This document shows positions 9,009-16,420 of a stretch of 64,000 nt of DNA, one piece after another. This DNA comes from Dyadobacter soli. Its GTDB lineage: Bacteria > Bacteroidota > Bacteroidia > Cytophagales > Spirosomataceae. The stretch covers positions 1-64,000 of the forward strand of contig NZ_FNAN01000020.1 in assembly GCF_900101885.1 (NCBI RefSeq), written 5' to 3'. Position numbers and translations under genes: made by a program. Numbering within the stretch: the first letter of the stretch is position 1; each line of letters starts with the position of its first letter. The notes beneath the pieces are model-generated. The model had not been told where the DNA came from. It was given only the letters and a program-made list of their open reading frames with translations, and did not search any database.

Positions 9009-9257
9009 TTACTTGCAACCAAGGTTTGTGCCGCCTCCTGAGCAAGAATAGCTGTTGCATGCTTCGACAGTCGGCCCGGAGCATTCTCCGGAGACTACAT
9101 CGCCACCACCATAGTCGCAGCGACAGGTTATAGTTCCACCAACAACATTTTTCATCTCTGACCTTGTCAGAGCAAAAGCACTAAAACTTGACATTGACAT
9201 AATTTTTGCTAGTTTAAAGTTTAAGAAAATATATACTTGATTTTCGAAAATCCTCAC
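9009..9257 (-). CDS. Double-glycine-leader precursor peptide with six-Cys core
   Basis: The peptide ends its leader in LTRSEMKNVVGG, the hallmark of Bacteroidota natural-product precursors cut by C39 peptidases. The 41-residue core after Gly41 is rich in Gly, Ser and Thr and has six cysteines, at core positions 4, 6, 18, 26, 31 and 40. The frame opens at GTG 9257, which overlaps the upstream stop as GTGA. Initiation at the internal ATG at 9200 (MSMSSFSAF) would give a 22-residue leader, which is the more usual length. The neighbours supply an exporter with leader peptidase, two redox proteins and two glycosyltransferases. The product is therefore predicted to be a secreted peptide with up to three disulfides, possibly glycosylated. 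No close known bacteriocin is recognised. Confidence 0.88.
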   Translation of the reverse strand: MRIFENQVYIFLNFKLAKIMSMSSFSAFALTRSEMKNVVGGTITCRCDYGGGDVVSGECSGPTVEACNSYSCSGGGTNLGCK

Positions 9258-10879
9258 ATGATAATTCTATCTTTTTCAGGGGTGGTCAGATACTGGGAAA
9301 TGCGTTTTAGATCACGAATATTAAACGCCTGTGGTATTTTTATGCCGTCAACATAAACCGTCGGTGTTCCTACTACACCTGCAAGCTCGCACCATGTGCT
9401 GTGCATGACGATTTGCTCATTAGTATAATCATAATCAACGTCTTCTTTTTGAGAGTTGATCCATGATTGGGCATTTTGCTGAATATTGGAATACCAGGTT
9501 TCCATTAGTTTCCTCCTGTTATCTATCGTCGTACTCAGGAAGAAGTAAGCAATAATCCAGGCTTTCGGCGGCCCCAGGAAGATGAACTGACAATTAAAAT
9601 TGGTGTTTGTTTCTATAAACTGATCTATCTCACGGTGTAGTTTGGAACATGGGCCGCAGAGCGGATTGGTTACAACAGTGAGCGTATGAAGGGCTTCGGT
9701 GTTACCGATAGTGGGGGAGTGCATTCCCTCAAAAATAGGCGGCATCTTTGTTTGGACGCGAAATATCGCCCGTACATAATTCTCATCGAACTTGACTTTC
9801 TGTAATTGCCTTTGCACTTCAAAGAGTTGGGTAGATTCGGTGAGCGGCTTTTTAACTAATACCCATATTAATATTGGAATTAAAAAAGAAACCACCAGCA
9901 GGCCGATTGAACCACCATTCCAAACCAAGCTCAATTCGTTGAAATGAACTAAGACTATAACAAATTCTACCCAAATCAGGCACTGAATTGACATGCACAA
10001 CAAACACCATTGTCGCGCTACAAATCGCTGGTACCATACTGAGTATACTGTATATGGCACTGCCGCCAAACTTAGTAGATACAGATTGCTAACAAGCACA
10101 TTGTTTCCTGAAACAAGCGCAATCGTTAGGTAGAGGAAGCCACCTGAAAAATAAACAAATCCCACGTCAGACCATGAGAGCCACTCTGTTATCCGGGATG
10201 CTTTTGATTGAAGTATACTGTTACAGTTACTCTTATTGCTCAATTGACAGATGTTTTGTAGAAAAGGATTATGGGTATCCAGGCTTTGCAACAATATCAA
10301 ACCACTGACGATCATTCCCAAAAGTTTCACACCGATGAGCAGATTGACTGAAAATGCGTTGGGGACAATGCTATTCCAATTCAAAACAAAAATGATTCCT
10401 AAGCAAATGACCGTACCTAGAATGAGAAATGGCGCTCTGGCATTGCTAAAGTATTGTTCAACTATTCTTTTCGAATAGTGTTCTTCACCGGATCGTTCAT
10501 TTGGCTCTAAAAGAAGTGTTAACCCATCCCATTTCGCCTCGAACTGACTTAGTGTATCTTTCTGCCAGCCGTTTTCTGTATCAAACCACTCAACAGTATC
10601 CTGGTTAATAGACTTTAATGGGGCGAGAATACCACCCCGTACATTGACGTAGGCGAGTGATGGAAGCGGAATCTCTTTCAACTGGTGAGCCGGTAGGCGC
10701 ACCGCCATATTTGGAATCTTCCATTCTGTGAGGGCGTCGCTTATAGAAGCCACGCTTGGAAAGTCAGGGTGCAGAACCATCTCTTCCTTCAAACCTTTGG
10801 AAGATACCCGCGCATTGATCTCCGACAAAAGGTGCTCAACAGCCTTTAAGGCATTCTTTTCGGTGTCGTTCAGTTTCAT
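9254..10879 (-). CDS. C39-like / VKOR / thioredoxin-fold fusion protein
   Basis: Three modules are fused in 541 residues. The first (about 1-128) looks like a C39 peptidase domain without its catalytic Cys: HPDFPSVASISDAL and LPSLAYVNVRGG are typical, but the whole module is Cys-free. The second (about 145-345) is a vitamin K epoxide reductase domain with several membrane segments, the loop pair Cys211/Cys219 (the C-x7-C spacing of the family) and the active-site pair Cys292/Cys295 in QWCLLCM. The third (about 385-541) is a DsbA/thioredoxin-like domain with NPLCGPCSKLH (Cys408, Cys411) and VGTPTVYVDG. It should oxidise thiols in the periplasm, using quinone as electron sink. The dead C39 module may dock the leader. 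It overlaps the UGT stop by one base and the precursor start by four. Confidence 0.9.
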   Translation of the reverse strand: MKLNDTEKNALKAVEHLLSEINARVSSKGLKEEMVLHPDFPSVASISDALTEWKIPNMAVRLPAHQLKEIPLPSLAYVNVRGGILAPLKSINQDTVEWFDTENGWQKDTLSQFEAKWDGLTLLLEPNERSGEEHYSKRIVEQYFSNARAPFLILGTVICLGIIFVLNWNSIVPNAFSVNLLIGVKLLGMIVSGLILLQSLDTHNPFLQNICQLSNKSNCNSILQSKASRITEWLSWSDVGFVYFSGGFLYLTIALVSGNNVLVSNLYLLSLAAVPYTVYSVWYQRFVARQWCLLCMSIQCLIWVEFVIVLVHFNELSLVWNGGSIGLLVVSFLIPILIWVLVKKPLTESTQLFEVQRQLQKVKFDENYVRAIFRVQTKMPPIFEGMHSPTIGNTEALHTLTVVTNPLCGPCSKLHREIDQFIETNTNFNCQFIFLGPPKAWIIAYFFLSTTIDNRRKLMETWYSNIQQNAQSWINSQKEDVDYDYTNEQIVMHSTWCELAGVVGTPTVYVDGIKIPQAFNIRDLKRISQYLTTPEKDRIIM

Positions 10880-12240
10880 CAGTTGAGGACTATTTGATTA
10901 AGTGTATCCTTTAATTTGTCCGAAGAGTAATTCGTTGAGCATTTTTGCTGTAATTGCCTGATATTGTTGCCATATATAGGGTTAGCCAACAGCTCCTGCA
11001 TTTTCCATTTCATGTCTTCGCTGCGTTCGTGCTGAAAAACACCCCTTAGTCCTAATCCATGGTGTTCGACTTTGAATCCATTCCCATTCTGATCATAACG
11101 CAGGTCCAAAGGATATACTAGCATGGGTATTCCAAAATGAATACTTTCTTTAATCGATCCTAGACCACCGTGAGTTACAAACAAGTCACTATGTCTCAGT
11201 ACTTTCAATTGAGGTACTCGACTAAACATGTGTATATTGGTGGGTATATTCCTTTGAAATTTCAGCGTTTGGATGACGAACTTATTGACCGAGAGAATTA
11301 CTTCGACGTTTTCGAGCATCTTAATGGCATTGAGCAGCTTGTCGAGAAATTCCACCAATGCCCTGTCAGAGCCCTGATAGAAAGTGCCAAATGTGCAATA
11401 AATTAGCCGCTTACCCGCATTCTTTTTCACGATAATCTGCTCAAACTTTTGGTCAAATGATGGATCTAATTCTGTATCATTCCGATTTGAACTGATGCAT
11501 AAACCGAAATAATGCTGATTGGGTTTGCGTACTTTGGGTGATATTTCTAGTTCTAGGGGTGCAAGCAAAATTTCGGTAATATTGTCAAAAAGAAGTGCGC
11601 TCGTTTTATCTGTCGCTACGGGATATTTGACAGAGAATGCACCAATACTTATTAACTGCCTAAATTGCCTTTCCATCGCCTTGCGAATGCAATAGTCAAA
11701 TGGTTTATATACTAAACTTTTTATTGAAATTTTTTCGGCTTGTATTCTGCTGGCTGTATCGGCTACTTCTCCTGGCCAATTCCCCTGTTCGACTGTTGGG
11801 AAGCCATCGACACGATAAGTCGATAACATTGGGTTTATGAACAGTAACTTCGTATTCTTATATTTTTCATGTAAGACTAAGATATCAGAGCTGCTGAAGA
11901 TATCAATAAATATCACTGTGGGATTGATCGAATCAATAATTTTACACAGCTCATTTTTTCGGAATTCGTAAATCTCATTTTTCCAAACACTTTTTAATGT
12001 TTCCCATTTGCCGGATTTTCTTTTTTGCTCATGAATATATTGACTCTCCATCCCTTTCGCTACTCTGTATATTTCTGTTCTTATAGCATTGTAGCCGTGA
12101 TTGGTAACTATTTCAGCCAACACATCACTTGTTGTTGCGAAGTGAATTAAATATTGCTTTGAAAGTATATCCGCCAAATAAAGTGCGGGCACGATATGGC
12201 TTCTTATTGGCGCTGTAATAAAAAGTATACTTTTTTGCAT
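10879..12240 (-). CDS. UGT-like (GT1) glycosyltransferase
   Basis: This GT-B-fold glycosyltransferase has the nucleotide-sugar-binding signature near its end: FVTHGGLGSIKESIHFGIP followed by MLVYPLDLRYDQNGNG. The N-terminus (ILFITAPIRSHIVPALYLA) is the typical Rossmann start. ATG 12240 is preferred; the frame extends eight codons to a TTG (12264) that overlaps the likely promoter. It is the first gene of the peptide operon and ends in TGATG with the next gene. A cytoplasmic glycosyltransferase at the head of a precursor/exporter operon suggests sugar transfer to the peptide, together with the PLOD-type enzyme. Glycosylation of a self-resistance target is an alternative. A palindrome (AAAAAGTATACTTTTT) lies inside codons 2-7. 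Confidence 0.88.
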   Translation of the reverse strand: MQKSILFITAPIRSHIVPALYLADILSKQYLIHFATTSDVLAEIVTNHGYNAIRTEIYRVAKGMESQYIHEQKRKSGKWETLKSVWKNEIYEFRKNELCKIIDSINPTVIFIDIFSSSDILVLHEKYKNTKLLFINPMLSTYRVDGFPTVEQGNWPGEVADTASRIQAEKISIKSLVYKPFDYCIRKAMERQFRQLISIGAFSVKYPVATDKTSALLFDNITEILLAPLELEISPKVRKPNQHYFGLCISSNRNDTELDPSFDQKFEQIIVKKNAGKRLIYCTFGTFYQGSDRALVEFLDKLLNAIKMLENVEVILSVNKFVIQTLKFQRNIPTNIHMFSRVPQLKVLRHSDLFVTHGGLGSIKESIHFGIPMLVYPLDLRYDQNGNGFKVEHHGLGLRGVFQHERSEDMKWKMQELLANPIYGNNIRQLQQKCSTNYSSDKLKDTLNQIVLN

Positions 12241-12261
12241 TGGTTGGCACTGTGTACACAA

Positions 12262-12269
12262 CAAATGTA
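12262..12269 (-). promoter_or_regulatory. Candidate Bacteroidota -7 element for the peptide operon
   Basis: On the minus strand TACATTTG matches TAnnTTTG exactly and sits 21 bases upstream of the preferred ATG at 12240, leaving a short leader. A matching -33 TTTG at the normal spacing is not present, so recognition may depend on an activator. Confidence 0.35.
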
Positions 12270-12298
12270 TATTTAATCTTTTTATTATGCCATTTTAA

Positions 12299-12331
12299 TT
12301 TCCGACCAATTTGCATGGATTTTCCGACCAA
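12299..12331. promoter_or_regulatory. Tandem 11-bp direct repeat, candidate operator
   Basis: TTTCCGACCAA occurs at 12299-12309 and again at 12321-12331, 22 bp apart (two helical turns, so on the same DNA face). The repeats lie just upstream of the candidate operon promoter and between the operon and the XRE regulator gene. They are therefore a good candidate binding site for that regulator. The binding is inferred. Confidence 0.5.
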
Positions 12332-12465
12332 ATGTATTGATGTGAAATTTATATGGTGTGCGAATTGAGCAAATCAATTTGCATTATTTGTCGGTAGATA
12401 AGAGGCTAGATTTGCGATTTAACCTTTGTTTTTGGGGTATAGATATTCAAAGGAATATCTTTCGG

Positions 12466-12789
12466 TTAGTTTTGATCCTTTTTTAAATCTTTTAGTAGCT
12501 CAAAGTGTTCCTGGTAATCTTTCAGGATTTTTCTAACATCATTAGCATTCCAGAGATGCGAAGATTGATTTTGGTCCGGCATTGCCTCTCCGGTTAGATA
12601 AGATATCATATCGACTGGCGTCATTTTAAATGCATCTGCTAACCGGAAAAAATGTTTGAGTGAAGGCGAGGACTTTTCGTGTTCCCAATCCAAGTATGTT
12701 GTGTGAGATATTCCGACTTTTTCGGCAATCAACCTTGATGAGACTTTGTGATGATCTCTTAGTTTTCTCAACAGCGTTCCAATTTCCAT
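12466..12789 (-). CDS. XRE-family helix-turn-helix regulator
   Basis: This 107-residue protein has an N-terminal HTH: IGTLLRKLRDHHKVSSRLIA, then EKVGISHTTYLDWEHEKSSP (recognition helix), and LKHFFRLADAFKMTPVDMI. The fold fills residues 3-65. The short tail (HLWNANDVRKILKDYQEHFE) is helical and could mediate dimer contacts. It is transcribed in the same direction as the peptide operon and ends 225 bases before the first operon ATG. The tandem operator-like repeats lie in that gap. It probably controls the operon, as repressor or activator. The short C-terminal part argues against a large ligand-binding domain. Confidence 0.85.
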   Translation of the reverse strand: MEIGTLLRKLRDHHKVSSRLIAEKVGISHTTYLDWEHEKSSPSLKHFFRLADAFKMTPVDMISYLTGEAMPDQNQSSHLWNANDVRKILKDYQEHFELLKDLKKDQN

Positions 12790-13464
12790 GCGTATATCGT
12801 TAGATGTAGTCTAATTGCGCAAATGGTTAATCATTTGCTTTTTCGTAGAAAAGTTACTTTTGGGGTTAGGACGAGTGCTGACTGATCTATCAGGTAAATT
12901 GGGTGCATATGAAGTGTCACAATTTTAAGAAAAAATATTCACTTTGTATATCATAGTATACTTTTTTGTCATGAACCGAGGGTTGTAGCATAGTCTATTA
13001 TACTTTTTTGTCATGTGATTTCTGATCCTTCTGTTCTCCCTAATGCTTCAATAAGCGCCCACAGAGCTGTACTTTGAGCTGTGACTTGAAGGGATGTCCT
13101 CCCAGGTTGCCGCCTGAGAGTGTGTGTGACAGGCTTTCAAGGGGCTACAACATGCTCCCGATTTTGCAGATTATCCACAGTTCTTGAAGAGATCATCAGA
13201 TCACATTTGATATGACCGCGGAATTGCGCCGGAAGGAATCTCAGCAGTTTGAAGTTGGTAAGCTTATCACCAGGTTTAATAAGAATGTTGCTTTATTACA
13301 GCGTTACTTTACGGTAACGTCTTACGAGTATGTGCAAAAAAGGAGGAAATTGACCTAATCAAGGCAGGTATCGTCAAAGAGGGGATGTCTTCATCAATGG
13401 TTTTGGGAAAGAATTAGGTTTAGCAAACGGTACAAAATTCGCGCCTCAGGCAAGAACTTAGCGT
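12790..13464. other. Intergenic stretch with repeats and gene debris
   Basis: It contains the 17-bp direct repeat listed separately. Degraded coding-like pieces follow near 13340-13445 (+): EEIDLIKAGIVKEGM ends at a stop, and a second frame reads DVFINGFGKELGLANGTKF to a stop at 13459-13461. They are probably fragments of a lost gene whose family is not recognised. No intact gene was found. Confidence 0.45.
12957..13015. repeat. 17-bp direct repeat upstream of the regulator gene
   Basis: TATACTTTTTTGTCATG occurs at 12957-12973 and 12999-13015, exactly 42 bp apart (four helical turns). A close relative, GTATACTTTTTTGCAT, lies at 12225-12240 across the start of the UGT gene, where it forms the palindrome AAAAAGTATACTTTTT. 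The three sites flank the regulator gene on both sides and may be a second class of protein-binding site. Confidence 0.5.
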
Positions 13465-13992
13465 ATGTCAACGACAAATAAAATCGGATTGGGCGGAAGC
13501 TGTCATTGGTGCACCGAGGCTATCTTTCAATCATTGAAAGGCGTGCTCCATGTTAGCCAGGGATGGATATCGTCTGACGACAATCCGGCTATCTTTTGCG
13601 AAGCTGTCGTGGTCGAATTTGATCCGGCCCGAATATCTCCGAAAGCATTGATAGAAATTCACCTCCATGCGCATACCTGCACTTCCGAACACTCCATGCG
13701 TGCCCAGTATCGATCTGCCGTTTACACATTCAATGATGAGCAACTTTCTTCTGCAAAACAGGCGATTGAGCGATTGCAGGCGGATTTTGACCGACGGATT
13801 ATTACCGAGGTGGTTCCATTCGGAATGTTTAAGCTCAACGATGAAAAGTACTTAAACTACTATCTCAAAAATCCTGAAAAACCTTTCTGCAAGACATTCA
13901 TCGATTCCAAGCTGAAAATATTGTTAAGGCGGTTTTCTGGTATAGTGGTCGATAGCCAGTCAGATCTCATTTCAAAGTCTTGCCCTATTTGA
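13465..13992 (+). CDS. msrA: Peptide methionine (S)-S-oxide reductase
   Basis: MsrA reduces S-methionine sulfoxide in proteins. The active-site motif is GGSCHWCTEAIF (residues 10-21), where the first Cys is the nucleophile; His replaces the common Phe, as in a known MsrA subgroup. YRSAVYTF and the end KYLNYYLKNPEKPFC are also family hallmarks, and the Cys near the end may be a resolving residue. At 175 residues it has a normal length with no signal peptide, so it should be cytoplasmic. It stands alone among debris. The C-terminal ~20 residues after FIDSKLKILLRRF do not look family-like and may be variable. Confidence 0.9.
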   Translation: MSTTNKIGLGGSCHWCTEAIFQSLKGVLHVSQGWISSDDNPAIFCEAVVVEFDPARISPKALIEIHLHAHTCTSEHSMRAQYRSAVYTFNDEQLSSAKQAIERLQADFDRRIITEVVPFGMFKLNDEKYLNYYLKNPEKPFCKTFIDSKLKILLRRFSGIVVDSQSDLISKSCPI

Positions 13993-14026
13993 TACACTCG
14001 CCGCTGTGTCGAAGGCTTGTGATCGA

Positions 14027-14392
14027 TCAGGACATTGTGAAACGTTGTCGATGTTCAATCGCCATCGTACAGATCTTTCCATCTTCAAAAGTGTAGATAT
14101 GTGACAGTCTGGAATTGCTCATCACTACACCATCTAAATCTTTGATGACCTGGCGGACTTCAATCGCTATCCCGCCGTCGGGGCTGGTCTCAAATGCGAG
14201 TGGTTCCACCGTCGGATCGATTTGTTCCCATTGCCGCAGCCAGTACGCCCGCACCTCTTCGTGCCCGCGCAGATAACCTCCTTCCCAGCCATTCGGCCAG
14301 CTTACATCTGCATGCATTTGTGCTAAAACTGCGTCGATTTGGCGCGCATTAAAGTCCTGATATAGCTGGCGAAGTAGTGCTTGATGATCCAT
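14027..14392 (-). CDS. NTF2-like / SnoaL-type protein
   Basis: This 121-residue protein follows the small alpha+beta cone-fold pattern: a helical start (ALLRQLYQDFNARQIDAVL), MHADVSWPNGWEGG, then RGHEEVRAYWLRQWEQIDPT, and beta strands ending SRLSHIYTFEDGKI. Such proteins are isomerase-, hydrolase- or ligand-binding-like and often orphans; no catalytic residue set is assigned. It is likely cytoplasmic and monocistronic, with an IS256 remnant directly upstream. Function unknown. Confidence 0.8.
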   Translation of the reverse strand: MDHQALLRQLYQDFNARQIDAVLAQMHADVSWPNGWEGGYLRGHEEVRAYWLRQWEQIDPTVEPLAFETSPDGGIAIEVRQVIKDLDGVVMSNSRLSHIYTFEDGKICTMAIEHRQRFTMS

Positions 14393-14579
14393 GATTTGTT
14401 GTTTTGATTCAACAAAGCTAGGTGCCTCTCCGGATTATGATTGTCGGCTATTGTTGAGATATAATGTCAAAAACCGACCTGGCGAGGATTTTGTCTAATT
14501 TGCTTCGGATATGAGCAACGGTCCGCTTGAAAAGAATGAACAATGAAAGGTATCAAGAAACAAGACTTGCCGGAGAAAA

Positions 14580-14792
14580 ACTGCATCGTGTCTAACTCGC
14601 CTTCAAGCATCTTCTCAATGCCGCGTTTTTGTAACTGCCCTAGAAAGCCGTAAAGCGCCTCGCGGCTTTTGAACTGTTTTAAAAAATCATCGGTCAATAA
14701 GTATTCTGGTCTCATAAACTCTGCTTTGTTAAAAGTAAAAAATCGGGATCATAAACCCCGATTCTTCACTTACACAGTTTTTGAGATAGTGT
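14580..14792 (-). mobile_element. IS256-family element remnant (one end and transposase start)
   Basis: The frame from ATG 14715 begins MRPEYLLTDDFLKQFKSREA and reaches QLQKRGIEKMLEGELD, the normal N-terminus of IS256 transposases. The family's next motif (around HLGYEKH) is missing, so the element is cut near 14580. On the other side GACACTATCTCAAAAACTGT (minus strand, ending at 14792) looks like the terminal inverted repeat. Between them is a 7-bp hairpin (AATCGGG 14741-14747, CCCGATT 14757-14763). Only one end of the element survives. Confidence 0.75.
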
Positions 14793-14793
14793 C

Positions 14794-14973
14794 TTAAAAC
14801 ATGATACAATCACCTGTCTTTTTGTACACGCCGCCGGATCTTAATGAAAAGTTTCCCTTAAAATCTATTTTGAAAAATATAGATTCGTATGTCTCAGGGC
14901 AACCTTCATACTTTAGTAAATTCAATTCATAGCCTGTCTTTGTCTTAGCATAGGATCCCCCTCTTTTATTCAT
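14794..14973 (-). CDS. Small uncharacterised protein fragment next to the IS256 end
   Basis: This 59-codon frame starts MNKRGGSYAKTKTGYE, contains KYEGCPETYESIFFKIDF and ends KKTGDCIMF. Codon use looks like real coding sequence. Its stop (14794-14796) lies exactly at the IS256 terminal repeat, so the insertion may have truncated a longer gene and supplied the stop. No family is recognised. It could also be a complete small orphan protein. Confidence 0.4.
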   Translation of the reverse strand: MNKRGGSYAKTKTGYELNLLKYEGCPETYESIFFKIDFKGNFSLRSGGVYKKTGDCIMF

Positions 14974-15498
14974 CGTTTAATTCACCATTTAATCATTCAA
15001 CCTTCGCTATTCAAAGTACTTCTCGCGTAACCGTCCAGCTGGGATTCTGAATTTAGCTGAAGGTTGGCCACGCAATCAATGAACCGCTGAAGGATTAGAT
15101 ACTAGCATCTCCTCGCACTAATCCCAACGAAAGTTTGCTAGCAGGAAAAACTTTTTATATAATATTCTTATATATTATCCAACGATCGAATAAAGTTGTA
15201 GTTATTGGATCTGGTAACAATTGTACGATTTTACCAAGTCAATAGTTGTCTCATTTATTGTGAGAAATTTTTGACAACATCCTCTCAACTACCGGAACCT
15301 GGTTGATTGGCGAACCGTTAAGCGTCACCGCCTAAATCTAGCTATATGCTTGTCATGTCAACCAGACTTATGCGCCTATCAGTTTTCGCTTAGAGCACCA
15401 TGGTAAGCCACACACTCAAATGCATTGATTGTACTGTTTAACATTTTTTATATTGGTTTGAAAAGGTCTTTGTGGTTGCTTGCGCCCAAAATCGAGCC
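14974..15498. other. Gene-free stretch containing repeat copy A
   Basis: AT-rich intergenic DNA. It holds the first copy of the 116-bp dispersed repeat (15248-15363). No open frame with coding character was found. Confidence 0.5.
15248..15363 (+). repeat. Dispersed 116-bp intergenic repeat, copy A
   Basis: The copy starts GTCTC and contains TTGACAACATC, the left arm GGTTGATTGGCGAACC (15301-15316) and the right arm TGTCAACC (15356-15363). It is aligned with copies at 19662, 22261 and 28174, which have the same length and the same offset (54-56 bases) to the left arm. The arms can form a stem. Function unknown. Confidence 0.6.
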
Positions 15499-16152
15499 AT
15501 GACCAACACTTTAAGATTCTTGTATTTAATTACCATTAGCTTTACAGTGCTTTTTACACCGATGAAATCAGATGCTGCGGTTTGCTACAAAGAAATAAAG
15601 ACAGCTGATTCCACCTATGGCGAAAAGGTAAAGCAAGTTAGATCGCCAAGTCCCCGGACCGCTGCTAAGTTGGCGGTTATTCCAGGCTTAGGTCAGGTCT
15701 ACAATAGAGATTTTTGGAAGATTCCGATCGTATATGCGTCGTTGGGCGGAAGTTTGGTTGCTATTCATTTGAATTCAACCAAATATCAGGATTTTTTGAA
15801 AGCGTACTTGGCATTCTATAATCTTGGTGATGGAAGCCTGAACCAGGGGGTAACAGCCGACACGCGGATCCCAGTTGTGGTGCGCAATCTTTTTAATACG
15901 AAAAGCGTAGTGAAGTTATATACAAGAGATCAGGTCGCGAGGAAAAAGGATGTGTGGCGAAGATACAGAAATGTTTCAGTTCTAGTCTCAGGCATAATCT
16001 ATGTGCTAAGCATCATTGAGGCCAATGTCGCCGCTCATCTTAAAAGCTTTGATGTTTCCGACGACCTTACCCTTCAAATCCTACCTGAACCAGTCACACA
16101 GCCTGGGATCATTTCCGGTGCCAATATTCGAATTGTTCTTAGTTTTAAGTAA
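15499..16152 (+). CDS. DUF5683-type membrane protein
   Basis: This protein of about 217 residues starts at ATG 15499 (a frame nine codons longer begins at a weak TTG/GTG-region start). The signal-like segment is LRFLYLITISFTVLFTP. The family core is AAKLAVIPGLGQVYNRDFWK followed by IPIVYASLGGSLVAIH, then FLKAYLAFYNLGDG and RYRNVSVLVSGIIYVLSI. These match DUF5683, Bacteroidota inner-membrane or periplasmic proteins of unknown role that carry the PGLGQ(V/I)YN motif. The C-terminus (GIISGANIRIVLSFK) looks like a terminal beta strand. It is monocistronic, with repeat copy A about 135 bases upstream. Confidence 0.85.
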   Translation: MTNTLRFLYLITISFTVLFTPMKSDAAVCYKEIKTADSTYGEKVKQVRSPSPRTAAKLAVIPGLGQVYNRDFWKIPIVYASLGGSLVAIHLNSTKYQDFLKAYLAFYNLGDGSLNQGVTADTRIPVVVRNLFNTKSVVKLYTRDQVARKKDVWRRYRNVSVLVSGIIYVLSIIEANVAAHLKSFDVSDDLTLQILPEPVTQPGIISGANIRIVLSFK

Positions 16153-16243
16153 TTGGTTTCCGCGGAAAAAGACCACGTGGGATAGCGCTGCGATAGAATC
16201 TCCGCAACCAATCAAAGGCGTTCATGTAAAAGATGGAAGCAAA

Positions 16244-16343
16244 GCTTTCTGAAAGTGCTCCCGTTTAAATTCTCCGAAATCCCGATTTGAAATCTGCACA
16301 TTGTTTGCGCTGCGAATTATTACCTTAAATTCTAGTTTTCCAG
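16244..16343 (-). pseudogene. Fragment duplicated from the 23.5-kb lipoprotein gene
   Basis: On the minus strand this ~100-bp piece reads SGKLEFKVIIRSANNVQ then ISNRDFGEFKRE. The intact gene at 23471-24586 has SGKLEFKVIIRNASNVE then ISNRDFGKLKRK (bases 23743-23840). Over 31 residues, 24 are identical. It has no start and no stop of its own, so it is a remnant of a second, lost copy of that gene. Confidence 0.75.
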
Positions 16344-16420
16344 ATTCGTTTGACTAAACAATACCTGCGTTTGTTGCCAGCGGCCTGGCCCGCTTTAGTC
16401 TTCGAACAAATTCCAGCAAC

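Noticed and set aside
12220-12240. Palindrome AAAAAGTATACTTTTT at the UGT start as a proven operator
   Set aside because: The bases also encode the ordinary N-terminus QKSILF, so the palindrome may be coincidental. It is reported only as part of a weak group of similar sites.
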